Positions 5,642-13,658 of a stretch of 14,546 nt of DNA are shown here, in pieces (position 1 is the first letter of the stretch; the number at the start of each line of letters is the position of its first letter). The notes beneath the pieces were generated by a model. The model made no database searches. It was given only the letters and a program-made list of their open reading frames with translations, and was not told the DNA's origin. Origin of the DNA: an uncultured Clostridia bacterium (GTDB taxonomy: Bacteria; Bacillota; Clostridia; Lachnospirales; Lachnospiraceae); assembly GCA_947178015.1 (NCBI GenBank), contig CAMWWW010000020.1, forward strand, positions 1 to 14,546, read 5' to 3'. A program made the translations under genes and the position numbers.

Positions 5642-7336
5642 ATGGGAAAAAGAGATGGTACGATATCTGGCAGAAAGAGTCAGGCAGCGATGCTTCAGCG
5701 GTTGGTGCGTCAAGCGCTTATCTCAGTAGGGACGGGGGCTATCCTGCTTCTTGGATTTATTGTGTTCAACATAGGGATGTCAAGAATGTACAGCACACAG
5801 CTAGACACGACGATAGCCTTGAACCAATACCGGCTCGGCTCAAAGACATTGACTTTTGATGTACAGTCCTATGTTGTCACAGGAAAAGAGGAATATTATA
5901 ATGCCTATATGAAGGAGCTGAACGAGGACAAGAACCGAGAAAAAGCGGTTGAGACTTTAAAGTCATGCGGTCTTACCGAATCAGAGTGGGCGAGCCTAAA
6001 TCAAATAGCCTCCATGTCCGAAAATCTTGTTCCACTGGAAAAGGACGCCATGGCTTTCGTGCAGAGCGGAGATCTGATTTCGGCACAGGCATGTGTGTTC
6101 AGCTCAGAATATGAGAATACGGTTGAACAGATTAATCTTCTGACAGATGATACCATTCAGACCATATTAAGCAGAAAGGATCGAGGCTGCTCCATTCTTA
6201 AGCTTCTACAGATTATTGTCGAGCTTCTTTTTGCAAGCTCTTTTATCTATGTCGTTTTTCAGTTAGTAAAAACGATTCGATTCTCCAATAACGAGCTTTT
6301 GCAGCCTATCAAAAAGGTGTCCGATCAGATGCATATACTGGCTCAAGGGGATTTCCACACAGACCTTGATATGGTGGAGGACGAGAGCGAAGTCGGCAGC
6401 ATGGTCGCTGCAATTTCCTTTATGAAGCATAATTTGCTTGCCATGGTAAAGGAAATAACAGAAATTCTGAATCAAATGGGCAATGGAAATTACCAGATAC
6501 AGATTAAACAGGAATATGTCGGAGAATTTGTGGAAATTAAACAGTCCTTTCAAAAGATTGGAGAACAGATGCGGAATACCCTTCTTACCATCCGCAATGT
6601 CTCTAGCCAGATTGACACAGGTTCCCAGCAGCTTGCCTGCGCAGCAGAAGATTTGGCAAAGGGCTGTACCGCGCAGGCTATGCAGGTATCTGGGTTAATT
6701 TCTGTATTTAAAGATATGACAAACAGCATGGAAGAGAGCTCCCAGAAAGCAGAGGAATCTGCAAAATGCGCTGCCAAGGCCGGGGTAACACTGGAAAAGG
6801 GCGATCAGAAGATGCAGGAGTTAAAAGGTACCATCGAGGAAATCGGCAGATGCTCAGAGCAGGTGGGAACCATTATTGGAACCATAGAGGACATCGCCTC
6901 TCAGACAAATCTGTTATCCTTAAATGCATCCATCGAGGCGGCAAGAGCCGGCGAGGCTGGCAAAGGCTTTGCTGTTGTGGCGGATCAGGTGAAAAGCTTG
7001 GCGGAGGAATCTGCAAGGGCAGCGAGAAGGACTTCGGATCTTATCGCTACAACGGTTATGGTTATGGATAAAAGTATCTCGATTGCAGACGAGGCCACAT
7101 CCAATATGAAAGATGTTATGGACGAGGCTAAAGCTGCCACAGAAATGATTGGACAGATTGTTCAGACTCTCAATGAGGATGTCAAGCATATGCACACCGT
7201 AAATGAAAGTATTGTACAAGTCTCCTCCGTAGTTGATAACAATGCGGCGACCTCAGAGGAAACAGCCGCCGTCAGTGAAGAGCAAAAGACACAGGTGGAT
7301 GCAATGGTAAAATTGATGAACCAATTTGAGATCTAA
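5642..7336 (+). CDS. Methyl-accepting chemotaxis protein (564 aa), cargo of the element
   Basis: This is a transmembrane chemoreceptor. TM1 lies at about residues 26-46 and TM2 at about 187-210. Between them is an extracytoplasmic region of about 140 residues that looks helical and may be a four-helix-bundle sensor. A HAMP-like segment (about 211-265) follows, and then a long helical signalling domain. The conserved hairpin tip for CheA/CheW contact is clear: GTIEDIASQTNLLSLNASIEAARAGEAGKGFAVVADQVKSLAEESA at about 413-458, given here only as landmark text: core residues 423-442. The protein ends in ...MVKLMNQFEI with no CheR-docking pentapeptide. The ATG has a G-rich SD-like stretch (5628-5634) about 7 nt upstream. 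It is transcribed opposite to the recombinases, behind a leader with an intrinsic terminator, and stops 24 bp before the right-end arm. It is the only evident cargo gene. No che or flagellar gene is in the window. Confidence 0.93.
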   Translation: MGKRDGTISGRKSQAAMLQRLVRQALISVGTGAILLLGFIVFNIGMSRMYSTQLDTTIALNQYRLGSKTLTFDVQSYVVTGKEEYYNAYMKELNEDKNREKAVETLKSCGLTESEWASLNQIASMSENLVPLEKDAMAFVQSGDLISAQACVFSSEYENTVEQINLLTDDTIQTILSRKDRGCSILKLLQIIVELLFASSFIYVVFQLVKTIRFSNNELLQPIKKVSDQMHILAQGDFHTDLDMVEDESEVGSMVAAISFMKHNLLAMVKEITEILNQMGNGNYQIQIKQEYVGEFVEIKQSFQKIGEQMRNTLLTIRNVSSQIDTGSQQLACAAEDLAKGCTAQAMQVSGLISVFKDMTNSMEESSQKAEESAKCAAKAGVTLEKGDQKMQELKGTIEEIGRCSEQVGTIIGTIEDIASQTNLLSLNASIEAARAGEAGKGFAVVADQVKSLAEESARAARRTSDLIATTVMVMDKSISIADEATSNMKDVMDEAKAATEMIGQIVQTLNEDVKHMHTVNESIVQVSSVVDNNAATSEETAAVSEEQKTQVDAMVKLMNQFEI

Positions 7337-7682
7337 AGCGAGTATAAAATGTTTGCCGTAAATTTAGTCCTATTATCCATCCAGCCTTAGCGATCATATT
7401 CGTTGCAATATACTCTCTTGCTGGATGGGTTTTTGGTATGCGCGGAAAAAGAAAACGAAGCAGCGGATCGCATTTCCTTACGGCTGCCTCTATCATTCCC
7501 GCTGATTTTGCGATCTCCATCAGCCCCGTCCACATGGACATAATGCCTAGCATCGTTATGCACAGCGTCACCGCCTCCTTTGCAGAATCAAGCGCTGCGC
7601 TGCTGACTGCCTCGATATTTCCAGTAAGCGAGGCATACGCAATCCCTATTAGTATCATAAAAGCCCAGATATAATTTAACAT
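7272..7682 (-). CDS. spmA: spore maturation protein A, N-terminal half plus read-through tail (interrupted spmA)
   Basis: From ATG 7682-7680 the first 98 codons, plus codon 99 split at the junction, encode the N-terminal half of SpmA. It has a hydrophobic start (MLNYIWAFMILIGIAYASLTG), the SAKEAVTLCITMLGIMSMWTGLMEIAKSAGM segment and the conserved IPKTHPAREYIATNMIA. After the junction at 7387-7388 the frame enters the element and adds 37 unrelated residues, stopping at 7272 antisense to the end of the chemoreceptor gene. The 136-residue product should be non-functional because the conserved second half is missing. A weak SD (AAGGG) precedes the ATG, and I could not assign a sporulation-sigma promoter with confidence. 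Between this ATG and the divergent promoter near 7806 I see no further feature. Confidence 0.9.
   Translation of the reverse strand: MLNYIWAFMILIGIAYASLTGNIEAVSSAALDSAKEAVTLCITMLGIMSMWTGLMEIAKSAGMIEAAVRKCDPLLRFLFPRIPKTHPAREYIATNMIAKAGWIIGLNLRQTFYTRFRSQIGSSILPLHPPVSFALH
7360..7384 (-). repeat. Right-end inverted arm of the element (P arm)
   Basis: Read on the minus strand this arm begins CTGGATGGATA and contains TAGGACTAA. It pairs with the left-end arm at 1434-1458 (20/25). Two C (7385-7386) separate it from the TT crossover, mirroring the AG on the other side, so the reconstituted attP is symmetric (25-2-TT-2-25). Confidence 0.75.
7360..7412. other. attR: right junction of the spmA-inserted element
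   Basis: Element sequence runs through the arm and CC (7385-7386) to the inferred crossover TT at 7387-7388, and spmA sequence follows. TTAGC (7387-7391) is shared with the left junction. The boundary coincides with the point where the SpmA reading frame stops resembling the family. Confidence 0.8.
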
Positions 7683-7805
7683 ACAAGTACCCTTAGAAAA
7701 GATTTTTACATTTTATGCACTAGTCCGCCGAAGTAAGACAAATAACCACTTTGATTTTCAAACCATAAAAAATCAGTGAAGTTTGTTAAGTATTTCGTAA
7801 TACGA

Positions 7806-7833
7806 TTGATTATTTCAAAACGTGTGATAAAAT
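7806..7833 (+). promoter_or_regulatory. Promoter of the MMPL-GLUG gene pair
   Basis: TTGATT (7806-7811), a 16-bp spacer and TAAAAT (7828-7833) preceded by TGA (an extended -10) lie about 38 bp before the ATG at 7871. This is the only promoter-like site in the gap between spmA and the transporter gene. Confidence 0.55.
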
Positions 7834-7870
7834 AGTGAAAAATGTGTGAAAAAGGGGATTGGTTATTAAA

Positions 7871-10369
7871 ATGAACGAGGAACAAGAGAAATCGGGAAAC
7901 AACTTTATGATCAAGATTGCGACATTTATTGTGGATAAGAGAAATTTATTTTTTCTGCTGTATGTGTTTGCAATTATTTTTTGCGTAATCGCCAAGGATT
8001 GGGTTCATGTGGAGGATGACATCACCACCTATCTTCCAGAGACGACGGAGACAAGACAGGGGCTTGATGTTATGAACCGCGAATTTATTACCTTCGGCAC
8101 AGCGCAGGTAATGGTCGATCACATATCCTGCGAACATGCACGCGAGCTTGCCATGCATATCGAGGGGATATCTGGTGTCACAAGTGTGGCGTTCGATGAC
8201 ACAGAAGAGCATTATAAAGAGGCATCCGCTCTCTTTGACATTACTTTTGACGGAGAGACACAAGATGAGGTAAGCATCCTAGCCATGCGCCAGATCAAAG
8301 AGATGCTCGCCGGCTATGATGTTTATATTTCCAGTGAGGTAGATAACGACAGCGCTGCAAATCTCGCCAAGGAGATGCAGGTTGTTATTGTGGTGGCCGT
8401 GGGTATTATTGTGGCCGTGCTGCTTTTTACCTCCCATGCTTACGCAGAAGTGCCTGTACTATTAATTACCTTCGGCGTGGCGGCTATCCTAAATATGGGA
8501 ACGAATTTCTTGCTTGGAACCATCTCTTTTATCTCTGACTCCGTGACGATTGTACTTCAGCTTGCTCTTGCCATCGACTATGCCATAATTCTGTGCCATC
8601 GTTTTACCGAGGAAAAAGAGACGATGGAAACCAGAGAGGCTGCGATCGTTGCGTTAAGCAAGGCGATACCAGAGATCTCTTCCAGCAGCTTAACCACCAT
8701 TTCAGGTATGGCGGCTCTCGCTTTTATGCAGTTTAAGATTGGCGAGGACCTCGCCGTGGTATTGGTCAAGGCCATTATTTTCAGTCTGTTGTCTGTATTT
8801 ACACTGATGCCGGGCCTTTTGATTCTATTTAACAATCTGATGGAAAAAACGGTACATAAAAATCTGGTTCCCAAAATCACAGTTATTGGAAAGATGGCTG
8901 TTAAGACACGGTTTATTATCCCTCCTGTCTTTTGCCTTGTGGTGATCGGAGCGTTTTACTTCTCCAACCGCTGCCCTTATTTGTTCAGCCAGAGCAATAT
9001 TGTATCAACCAAGCAGAGTGAACAGACCATTGCCAATAATAAAATTAAAAACCGATTTGGCACGACAAATCTAATTGCCTTGGTGGTTCCCGCAGGCGAC
9101 TATGAGGCGGAGGGAAAGATATTACGAGCACTCTCCCAATATGTGGAGGTGGAATCTACACTAGGACTTTCCAGCGTAGAAGCGATGGACGGCTATGTAC
9201 TGACAGACGCGCTGACACCCAGACAGTTTGCCGAGCTTACCGATTTAGACTTCGAGGTATCGAAACTTCTGTACTCTGCCTATGCGGTGAATCACGAAAA
9301 TTATGGGGAGATTGTCAGCGGTCTTGATAATACCAAGGTGCCGTTAATTGATATGTTCTTATTTTTGCACGAAGAGCTTGACAAGGGGTATGTCACTCTG
9401 GAAAGCGATATGCAAAAAACCATCGACGATCTGTATGTGCAGCTTCATGATGCACAGCTTCAATTATCTACCGATAATTACAGCCGGATGCTGGTATATC
9501 TCAACCTGCCTGAGGAGGCAGAGGAAACATATGCCTTCTTTGATGTGATAAAAGAAGAGATGGCAAAATACTACGATAGAAATTCCTTCTATATAGTGGG
9601 AAATTCCACCAGCAATCTAGATCTATCCTCCTCGTTTGCGCGGGATAATATTATTATCAGTGTACTTTCCGCACTGTTTGTTATCGTGATATTATTCTTT
9701 ACCTTCCAGTCTGCCGGACTTCCAGTGCTGCTGATCGTTGTGATCGAGGGAAGTATCTTTATGAACTTCTCCTTCCCATATCTTCAGAATATGGGCCTGT
9801 ATTTCCTTGGCTATCTGGTGGTAAGCTCCATTCAGATGGGCGCAAATATTGATTATGCAATCGTTATTTCCAGCCGCTATCTAAGCTTAAAGCAGGAAAT
9901 GTCGCCAAAAGAAGCGATTGTGGAATCCTTAAATCAGGCATTTCCTACCATTATCACATCAGGAACCATACTCGCCGCAGCAGGTGTCTTAATCGGGCAG
10001 CTCTCCTCCGACGGTGTTATCTCCTCGATTGGAACCTGTTTAGGTCGTGGAACCATTATCTCTATCTTCTTGGTAATGGGTGTTCTTCCACAGATTTTGC
10101 TGCTTGGAGATATCATTATCGAAAAAACGGCATTTACCATGAAGGTACCAGATAAAATCCAACATGCAAACGGTGTTCTGTATGTGGACGGACGAGTGAG
10201 AGGTTATGTATCTGGTATGGTGGATGCGACGATCCGAGGTGTATTAAAGGGCGAGGTCAAGGCAATGGTAGATACTTCAAATTTGACACCTATGGAAGCA
10301 GAAGCAGAACATATTCCAGCGATTGAGGATCAGGGGGCGGATAAAGATGAAGAGAAAGATGAAGAATAA
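7871..10369 (+). CDS. MMPL/RND-superfamily membrane transporter (832 aa)
   Basis: This is a polytopic inner-membrane protein with the duplicated RND/MMPL plan. Each half has one TM, a large extracytoplasmic loop and a five-TM block. TM1 is near residues 23-45 and the first TM block runs from about 172 to 325. A second TM near 345-365 leads into a loop up to about 590, and the second TM block reaches about 755. The paired family motifs with acidic residues in TM4 and TM10 are present: LAIDYAI with Asp236 and ANIDYAI with Asp661, the likely proton-relay positions. Such proteins export lipids, peptides or other hydrophobic molecules; the substrate here is unknown. After the last TM, residues about 766-800 form a V-G-alternating repeat (VDGRVRGYVSG...IRGVLKGEV) resembling bactofilin-like beta-helix turns, then an acidic tail. 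I chose ATG 7871 over an in-frame TTG at 7859, because the SD-like AAAGGGGA (7851-7858) abuts that TTG. The 3' end overlaps the next gene by 23 bp. Confidence 0.92.
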   Translation: MNEEQEKSGNNFMIKIATFIVDKRNLFFLLYVFAIIFCVIAKDWVHVEDDITTYLPETTETRQGLDVMNREFITFGTAQVMVDHISCEHARELAMHIEGISGVTSVAFDDTEEHYKEASALFDITFDGETQDEVSILAMRQIKEMLAGYDVYISSEVDNDSAANLAKEMQVVIVVAVGIIVAVLLFTSHAYAEVPVLLITFGVAAILNMGTNFLLGTISFISDSVTIVLQLALAIDYAIILCHRFTEEKETMETREAAIVALSKAIPEISSSSLTTISGMAALAFMQFKIGEDLAVVLVKAIIFSLLSVFTLMPGLLILFNNLMEKTVHKNLVPKITVIGKMAVKTRFIIPPVFCLVVIGAFYFSNRCPYLFSQSNIVSTKQSEQTIANNKIKNRFGTTNLIALVVPAGDYEAEGKILRALSQYVEVESTLGLSSVEAMDGYVLTDALTPRQFAELTDLDFEVSKLLYSAYAVNHENYGEIVSGLDNTKVPLIDMFLFLHEELDKGYVTLESDMQKTIDDLYVQLHDAQLQLSTDNYSRMLVYLNLPEEAEETYAFFDVIKEEMAKYYDRNSFYIVGNSTSNLDLSSSFARDNIIISVLSALFVIVILFFTFQSAGLPVLLIVVIEGSIFMNFSFPYLQNMGLYFLGYLVVSSIQMGANIDYAIVISSRYLSLKQEMSPKEAIVESLNQAFPTIITSGTILAAAGVLIGQLSSDGVISSIGTCLGRGTIISIFLVMGVLPQILLLGDIIIEKTAFTMKVPDKIQHANGVLYVDGRVRGYVSGMVDATIRGVLKGEVKAMVDTSNLTPMEAEAEHIPAIEDQGADKDEEKDEE

Positions 10370-13300
10370 GATTTGGGCATATATCCTGACAATGGTGCTG
10401 GTACTCTGCAACAGCCTTGCAGCTCCAGTACACGCAGAAGAGGACGGTGTTATTGTTATTCGTTCACAGGAAGATTATTATAAATTGGCGGCGGCATGTG
10501 AGCTTGATACTTGGTCCGAAGGAAAAACGGTTCTGCTTGAGACAAATCTGGAATTTACAAATATAAATGAAATGGTGCCGATACCGTACTTTCAGGGTAC
10601 CTTTGACGGACAGGGACACAGCATCAGCGGGCTTGTCATTAATTATAATGGTTCTGTTCAAGGTCTGTTCCGCTATATAGGAGAAGGCGGTTCCATACAA
10701 AATCTAAATGTAGTAGGCATAATAGGCCCACAGGGCTCCCGCTCTATTGTGGGAGGGATTGCCGGAGAAAATTATGGCACCATCACAAACTGTACTTTTT
10801 CTGGTGTAGTGCGGGGCAATTCCACCATAGGCGGCATAGTCGGACTCAACGGAGAATCGGGGCGTATCACGGGATGCCATGTATCAGGTATTATGCGGGG
10901 AAATCACTATACAGGCGGCATTGCCGGCAAAAACAGCGGGATAATCGAGAATTGTATAAACAGAGGGAACATCAACACCTCCACGGAGGAAGTCGTCCTC
11001 AATCTGGAATATATGAATCTGGATAATCTGCGCTCCACAGAAAATACCATGGATATCACCGATATCGGCGGCATCGCTGGTTTTTCGGACGGACGAATCG
11101 AAAGCTGTACAAATAACGGCAGAGTGGGCTATCAGCATGTGGGCTACAATGTGGGAGGCATTACGGGACGCCAGAGCGGATATGTCAATAACTGTGTGAA
11201 TTATGGAAGTGTGTATGGAAGAAAAGATATTGGCGGCATCAATGGTCAGATGGAGCCATATAATACGCTGATCTTTTCCGAGAGCACACTGACTAAGCTG
11301 GATGAGCAGTTGGATGAGCTTCAGGCAAGAATTGACAAATTGCTGAACGATGCAGACACTTTTTCAGACACGGTAACAGGAAGATTATCTGACATGAAAA
11401 ATCAGGTGACAAATGCACAAAATTCTGTCAGTACCATGCTGGATCAGATAGAACACGTTGTAAACACCGATACGGACACTCTAAATGAATTAAGTGCAAG
11501 AATTTCGGACACGATAGAAAAACTGGTTCCAGCTTCCATGGAATTAAGCGATGCTTCCTCCCGCTTGAAAGCTGCGGTAAGACATCTAAGAGAAGCTGTG
11601 GAGAATGTGGAGGATGCATCTTCCATCTCTCAGGAAGGTATGTGGTATGTCAATCAAGCGATTGCCGAGATGGAAGATGCACAGGCTAATTTTGTGCTGG
11701 CCGCCACACCCTTATCCGAGGCAGGAGAGAGCTTTCAGGATGCGCTTTTGGCTTTTGGCGATGCAATCAAGCTGATACAGCAGGGAGCTACTAGAGAAGA
11801 GATTGAAGAAAAAGCAAAACAAGGAACGGATTCTCTGATTAAAGGGATGGATTTACTTTCTGTCTGCGGAAGAAGTCTTCGTTCTGGCATGGAGGATGTC
11901 ACAGACGCCATGGCCGCCATAGGAAGGGCAATCCCCTATTTTCAGGACGCCAAAAATCCTCTCTATGATGCCCTTCACGACACAGATAACTCTCTGCATG
12001 ACGTCTACCGAATGAGCTCTTCCATCACCGAAGCAGTCGCTGGCGTCGAGCGCGCTCTTCAAGATCTGGCTGAGAAAGAAGGACTTTCTTTCGCGAAACT
12101 TGAGGAGGACTTTGACACATCAAGAGAGACTCTCTATGACTCTGTCACAGAGATCTCAGATACTTTGGATTTTGTCAACAGCACCGTATCAAACAAAAAC
12201 AAACAGATTGGCGATGATATTCAGGCTGTGTCCGATCAGCTTTTTGCGATAACAAAGACTATAAGAGACGCGTTTGAGGAAAATTCAGAAGAAAAAGATT
12301 ATATCGAGGATATTTCAGATGAGGACACGGGAGAACAGACAGAGGGCAAAACGGCTTTCTGCGTTAATGCAGGTGTTGTGGACGGTGATGTCAATGTAGG
12401 GGGAATCACCGGCGCCATGGCAATCGAATACGATTTTGACCCGGAAGATGATATAAAAACAGAAGGAGATTCCTCAAAAAACTTTATCTATCAAACGCGC
12501 GCCGTTATTCGTTCTTGTAGAAATGATGGTGTGATCACGGCAAAGAAAAATAGTGTCGGCGGAATTGTAGGAAGTATGGATCTGGGCAGCGTGATCGATT
12601 GCTGCGCCTATGGAAGCATTACCAGCACAGGAGGAAGATACACAGGAGGAATTGCCGGCTACTCAGTGGCTGATATCAGACATTCCTACGCAAAATGCAC
12701 TCTTTCAGGAAATGATTATGTAGGCGGAATCGCTGGTTTGGGTAAAAATATCAGGCAGTGCCGCAGTCTTGTTTCCATTGTGAAGAGCGATGAGTACACT
12801 GGAGCTGTGGCGGGTGACGCAAGCGGGAGCTTGGAGGACAATTATTTTGTAAGCGAACAATATAGCGGCGTGGATGGCATAAGCTACACCACAAAAGCAG
12901 AACCAATGAGCTATGAAGACTTTATCGCCCTTTCCGATCTGCCAGAGGAATTTTTACGCTTCTGCCTAAGTTTTGTGGCAGAAGATGAGATCGTCTACAA
13001 AACAGACTTTGCCTATGGTGCGGATCTGAGTCATATGGAGCTTCCAAAACTTCCAGAACGGGAAGGATACTTTGCTAGATGGGAGGATACGGAGTATTCT
13101 CATATGGTATTCGATACCATTGTGGCAGCAATCTATGAAAATCGCATTACTGCGCTGGAAAGTACACAAAAGAAAAACGATCTCGCTGTGCTCCTTGTTG
13201 AAGGCAGCTTTGACGGCGATCAGCAGTTAATCTTAAATACGGAGACCATGGATGCCTCTGAACTAACAGAGGGCTGCCGGCTGCTTGAGTGCTGGAGGCT

Positions 13301-13640
13301 CACTGTTCCAGAGGATGGAAACGCGGTTCATCGTGTACAGTATCTCATACCTGAAGATACATCCAATGTAGAGATCGAATATAAAACAGCAACTGGCTGG
13401 GTGAAAGCAGACGCGCACCAAGATGGAAAATATTTAATATGGGATGCAGATGGATCAGAGCTGGTATTTCGAAGTATAGAACACGCTTCCTACACGCTGT
13501 TTCTTTATCTCGCAGCAGGTGCAGCGGCCGCGGCAGTCCTTATCCTATTTTTGATCCAAAAGAAAAGAAGGACAAAAAAAGGCTCGCCGCAGCCAGAAGA
13601 AGAGCAGGAAACACAAGATGCTTCCCTGCTTAATCCCTAA
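10347..13640 (+). CDS. Secreted, membrane-anchored GLUG-repeat protein with central coiled coil (1097 aa)
   Basis: The protein begins with a signal peptide (basic n-region, hydrophobic core, likely cleavage after VHA at about residue 30). Residues about 35-300 are GLUG-type beta repeats, seen as recurring GGIAG/GGIVG turns and FDGQGHSISGL. Residues about 305-650 are a long helical coiled coil rich in S/D/L heptads, similar in style to the extracytoplasmic parts of YhgE/Pip and some MMPL proteins. Residues about 670-855 return to GLUG repeats, and a less repetitive region follows. A C-terminal TM at about 1050-1070 precedes a Lys/Arg-rich then acidic cytoplasmic tail. The start ATG 10347 has AGGGGG 9 nt upstream; ATG 10359 is an alternative. 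The gene overlaps the MMPL gene by 23 bp, so the two are probably translationally coupled and may form one envelope complex. The specific role is unknown. Confidence 0.88.
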   Translation: MKRKMKNKIWAYILTMVLVLCNSLAAPVHAEEDGVIVIRSQEDYYKLAAACELDTWSEGKTVLLETNLEFTNINEMVPIPYFQGTFDGQGHSISGLVINYNGSVQGLFRYIGEGGSIQNLNVVGIIGPQGSRSIVGGIAGENYGTITNCTFSGVVRGNSTIGGIVGLNGESGRITGCHVSGIMRGNHYTGGIAGKNSGIIENCINRGNINTSTEEVVLNLEYMNLDNLRSTENTMDITDIGGIAGFSDGRIESCTNNGRVGYQHVGYNVGGITGRQSGYVNNCVNYGSVYGRKDIGGINGQMEPYNTLIFSESTLTKLDEQLDELQARIDKLLNDADTFSDTVTGRLSDMKNQVTNAQNSVSTMLDQIEHVVNTDTDTLNELSARISDTIEKLVPASMELSDASSRLKAAVRHLREAVENVEDASSISQEGMWYVNQAIAEMEDAQANFVLAATPLSEAGESFQDALLAFGDAIKLIQQGATREEIEEKAKQGTDSLIKGMDLLSVCGRSLRSGMEDVTDAMAAIGRAIPYFQDAKNPLYDALHDTDNSLHDVYRMSSSITEAVAGVERALQDLAEKEGLSFAKLEEDFDTSRETLYDSVTEISDTLDFVNSTVSNKNKQIGDDIQAVSDQLFAITKTIRDAFEENSEEKDYIEDISDEDTGEQTEGKTAFCVNAGVVDGDVNVGGITGAMAIEYDFDPEDDIKTEGDSSKNFIYQTRAVIRSCRNDGVITAKKNSVGGIVGSMDLGSVIDCCAYGSITSTGGRYTGGIAGYSVADIRHSYAKCTLSGNDYVGGIAGLGKNIRQCRSLVSIVKSDEYTGAVAGDASGSLEDNYFVSEQYSGVDGISYTTKAEPMSYEDFIALSDLPEEFLRFCLSFVAEDEIVYKTDFAYGADLSHMELPKLPEREGYFARWEDTEYSHMVFDTIVAAIYENRITALESTQKKNDLAVLLVEGSFDGDQQLILNTETMDASELTEGCRLLECWRLTVPEDGNAVHRVQYLIPEDTSNVEIEYKTATGWVKADAHQDGKYLIWDADGSELVFRSIEHASYTLFLYLAAGAAAAAVLILFLIQKKRRTKKGSPQPEEEQETQDASLLNP

Positions 13641-13658
13641 AAAGAAAGGATGAAAATT

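Larger units (their letters stand above)
1430..7388. mobile_element. Serine-recombinase intervening element inserted in spmA (about 5.96 kb)
   Basis: The element separates the two halves of spmA and contains three tandem serine recombinase genes and one chemoreceptor gene. Removing 5,957 bp, from one TT dinucleotide (1430-1431) to the other (7387-7388), restores a continuous 210-codon spmA with AAC (Asn99) at the junction. The ends carry imperfect inverted arms (1434-1458 and 7360-7384, 20/25 identical) two bases away from TT on each side. The lack of a target duplication longer than the core, the att geometry and the recombinase genes point to conservative large-serine-recombinase integration. 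No replication, transfer or capsid genes are present. It resembles skin-type elements in sporulation genes, but whether excision is developmentally controlled cannot be told from sequence. Confidence 0.9.

Noticed and set aside
6263..7219. Alternative frames over the chemoreceptor gene (both strands)
   Set aside because: The frame at 5642-7336 carries all the MCP motifs. The others are low-complexity shadows.
1430..7388. Integrative conjugative element or prophage
   Set aside because: The interval is fully accounted for by three recombinases and one MCP. No transfer, replication or phage structural genes are present.
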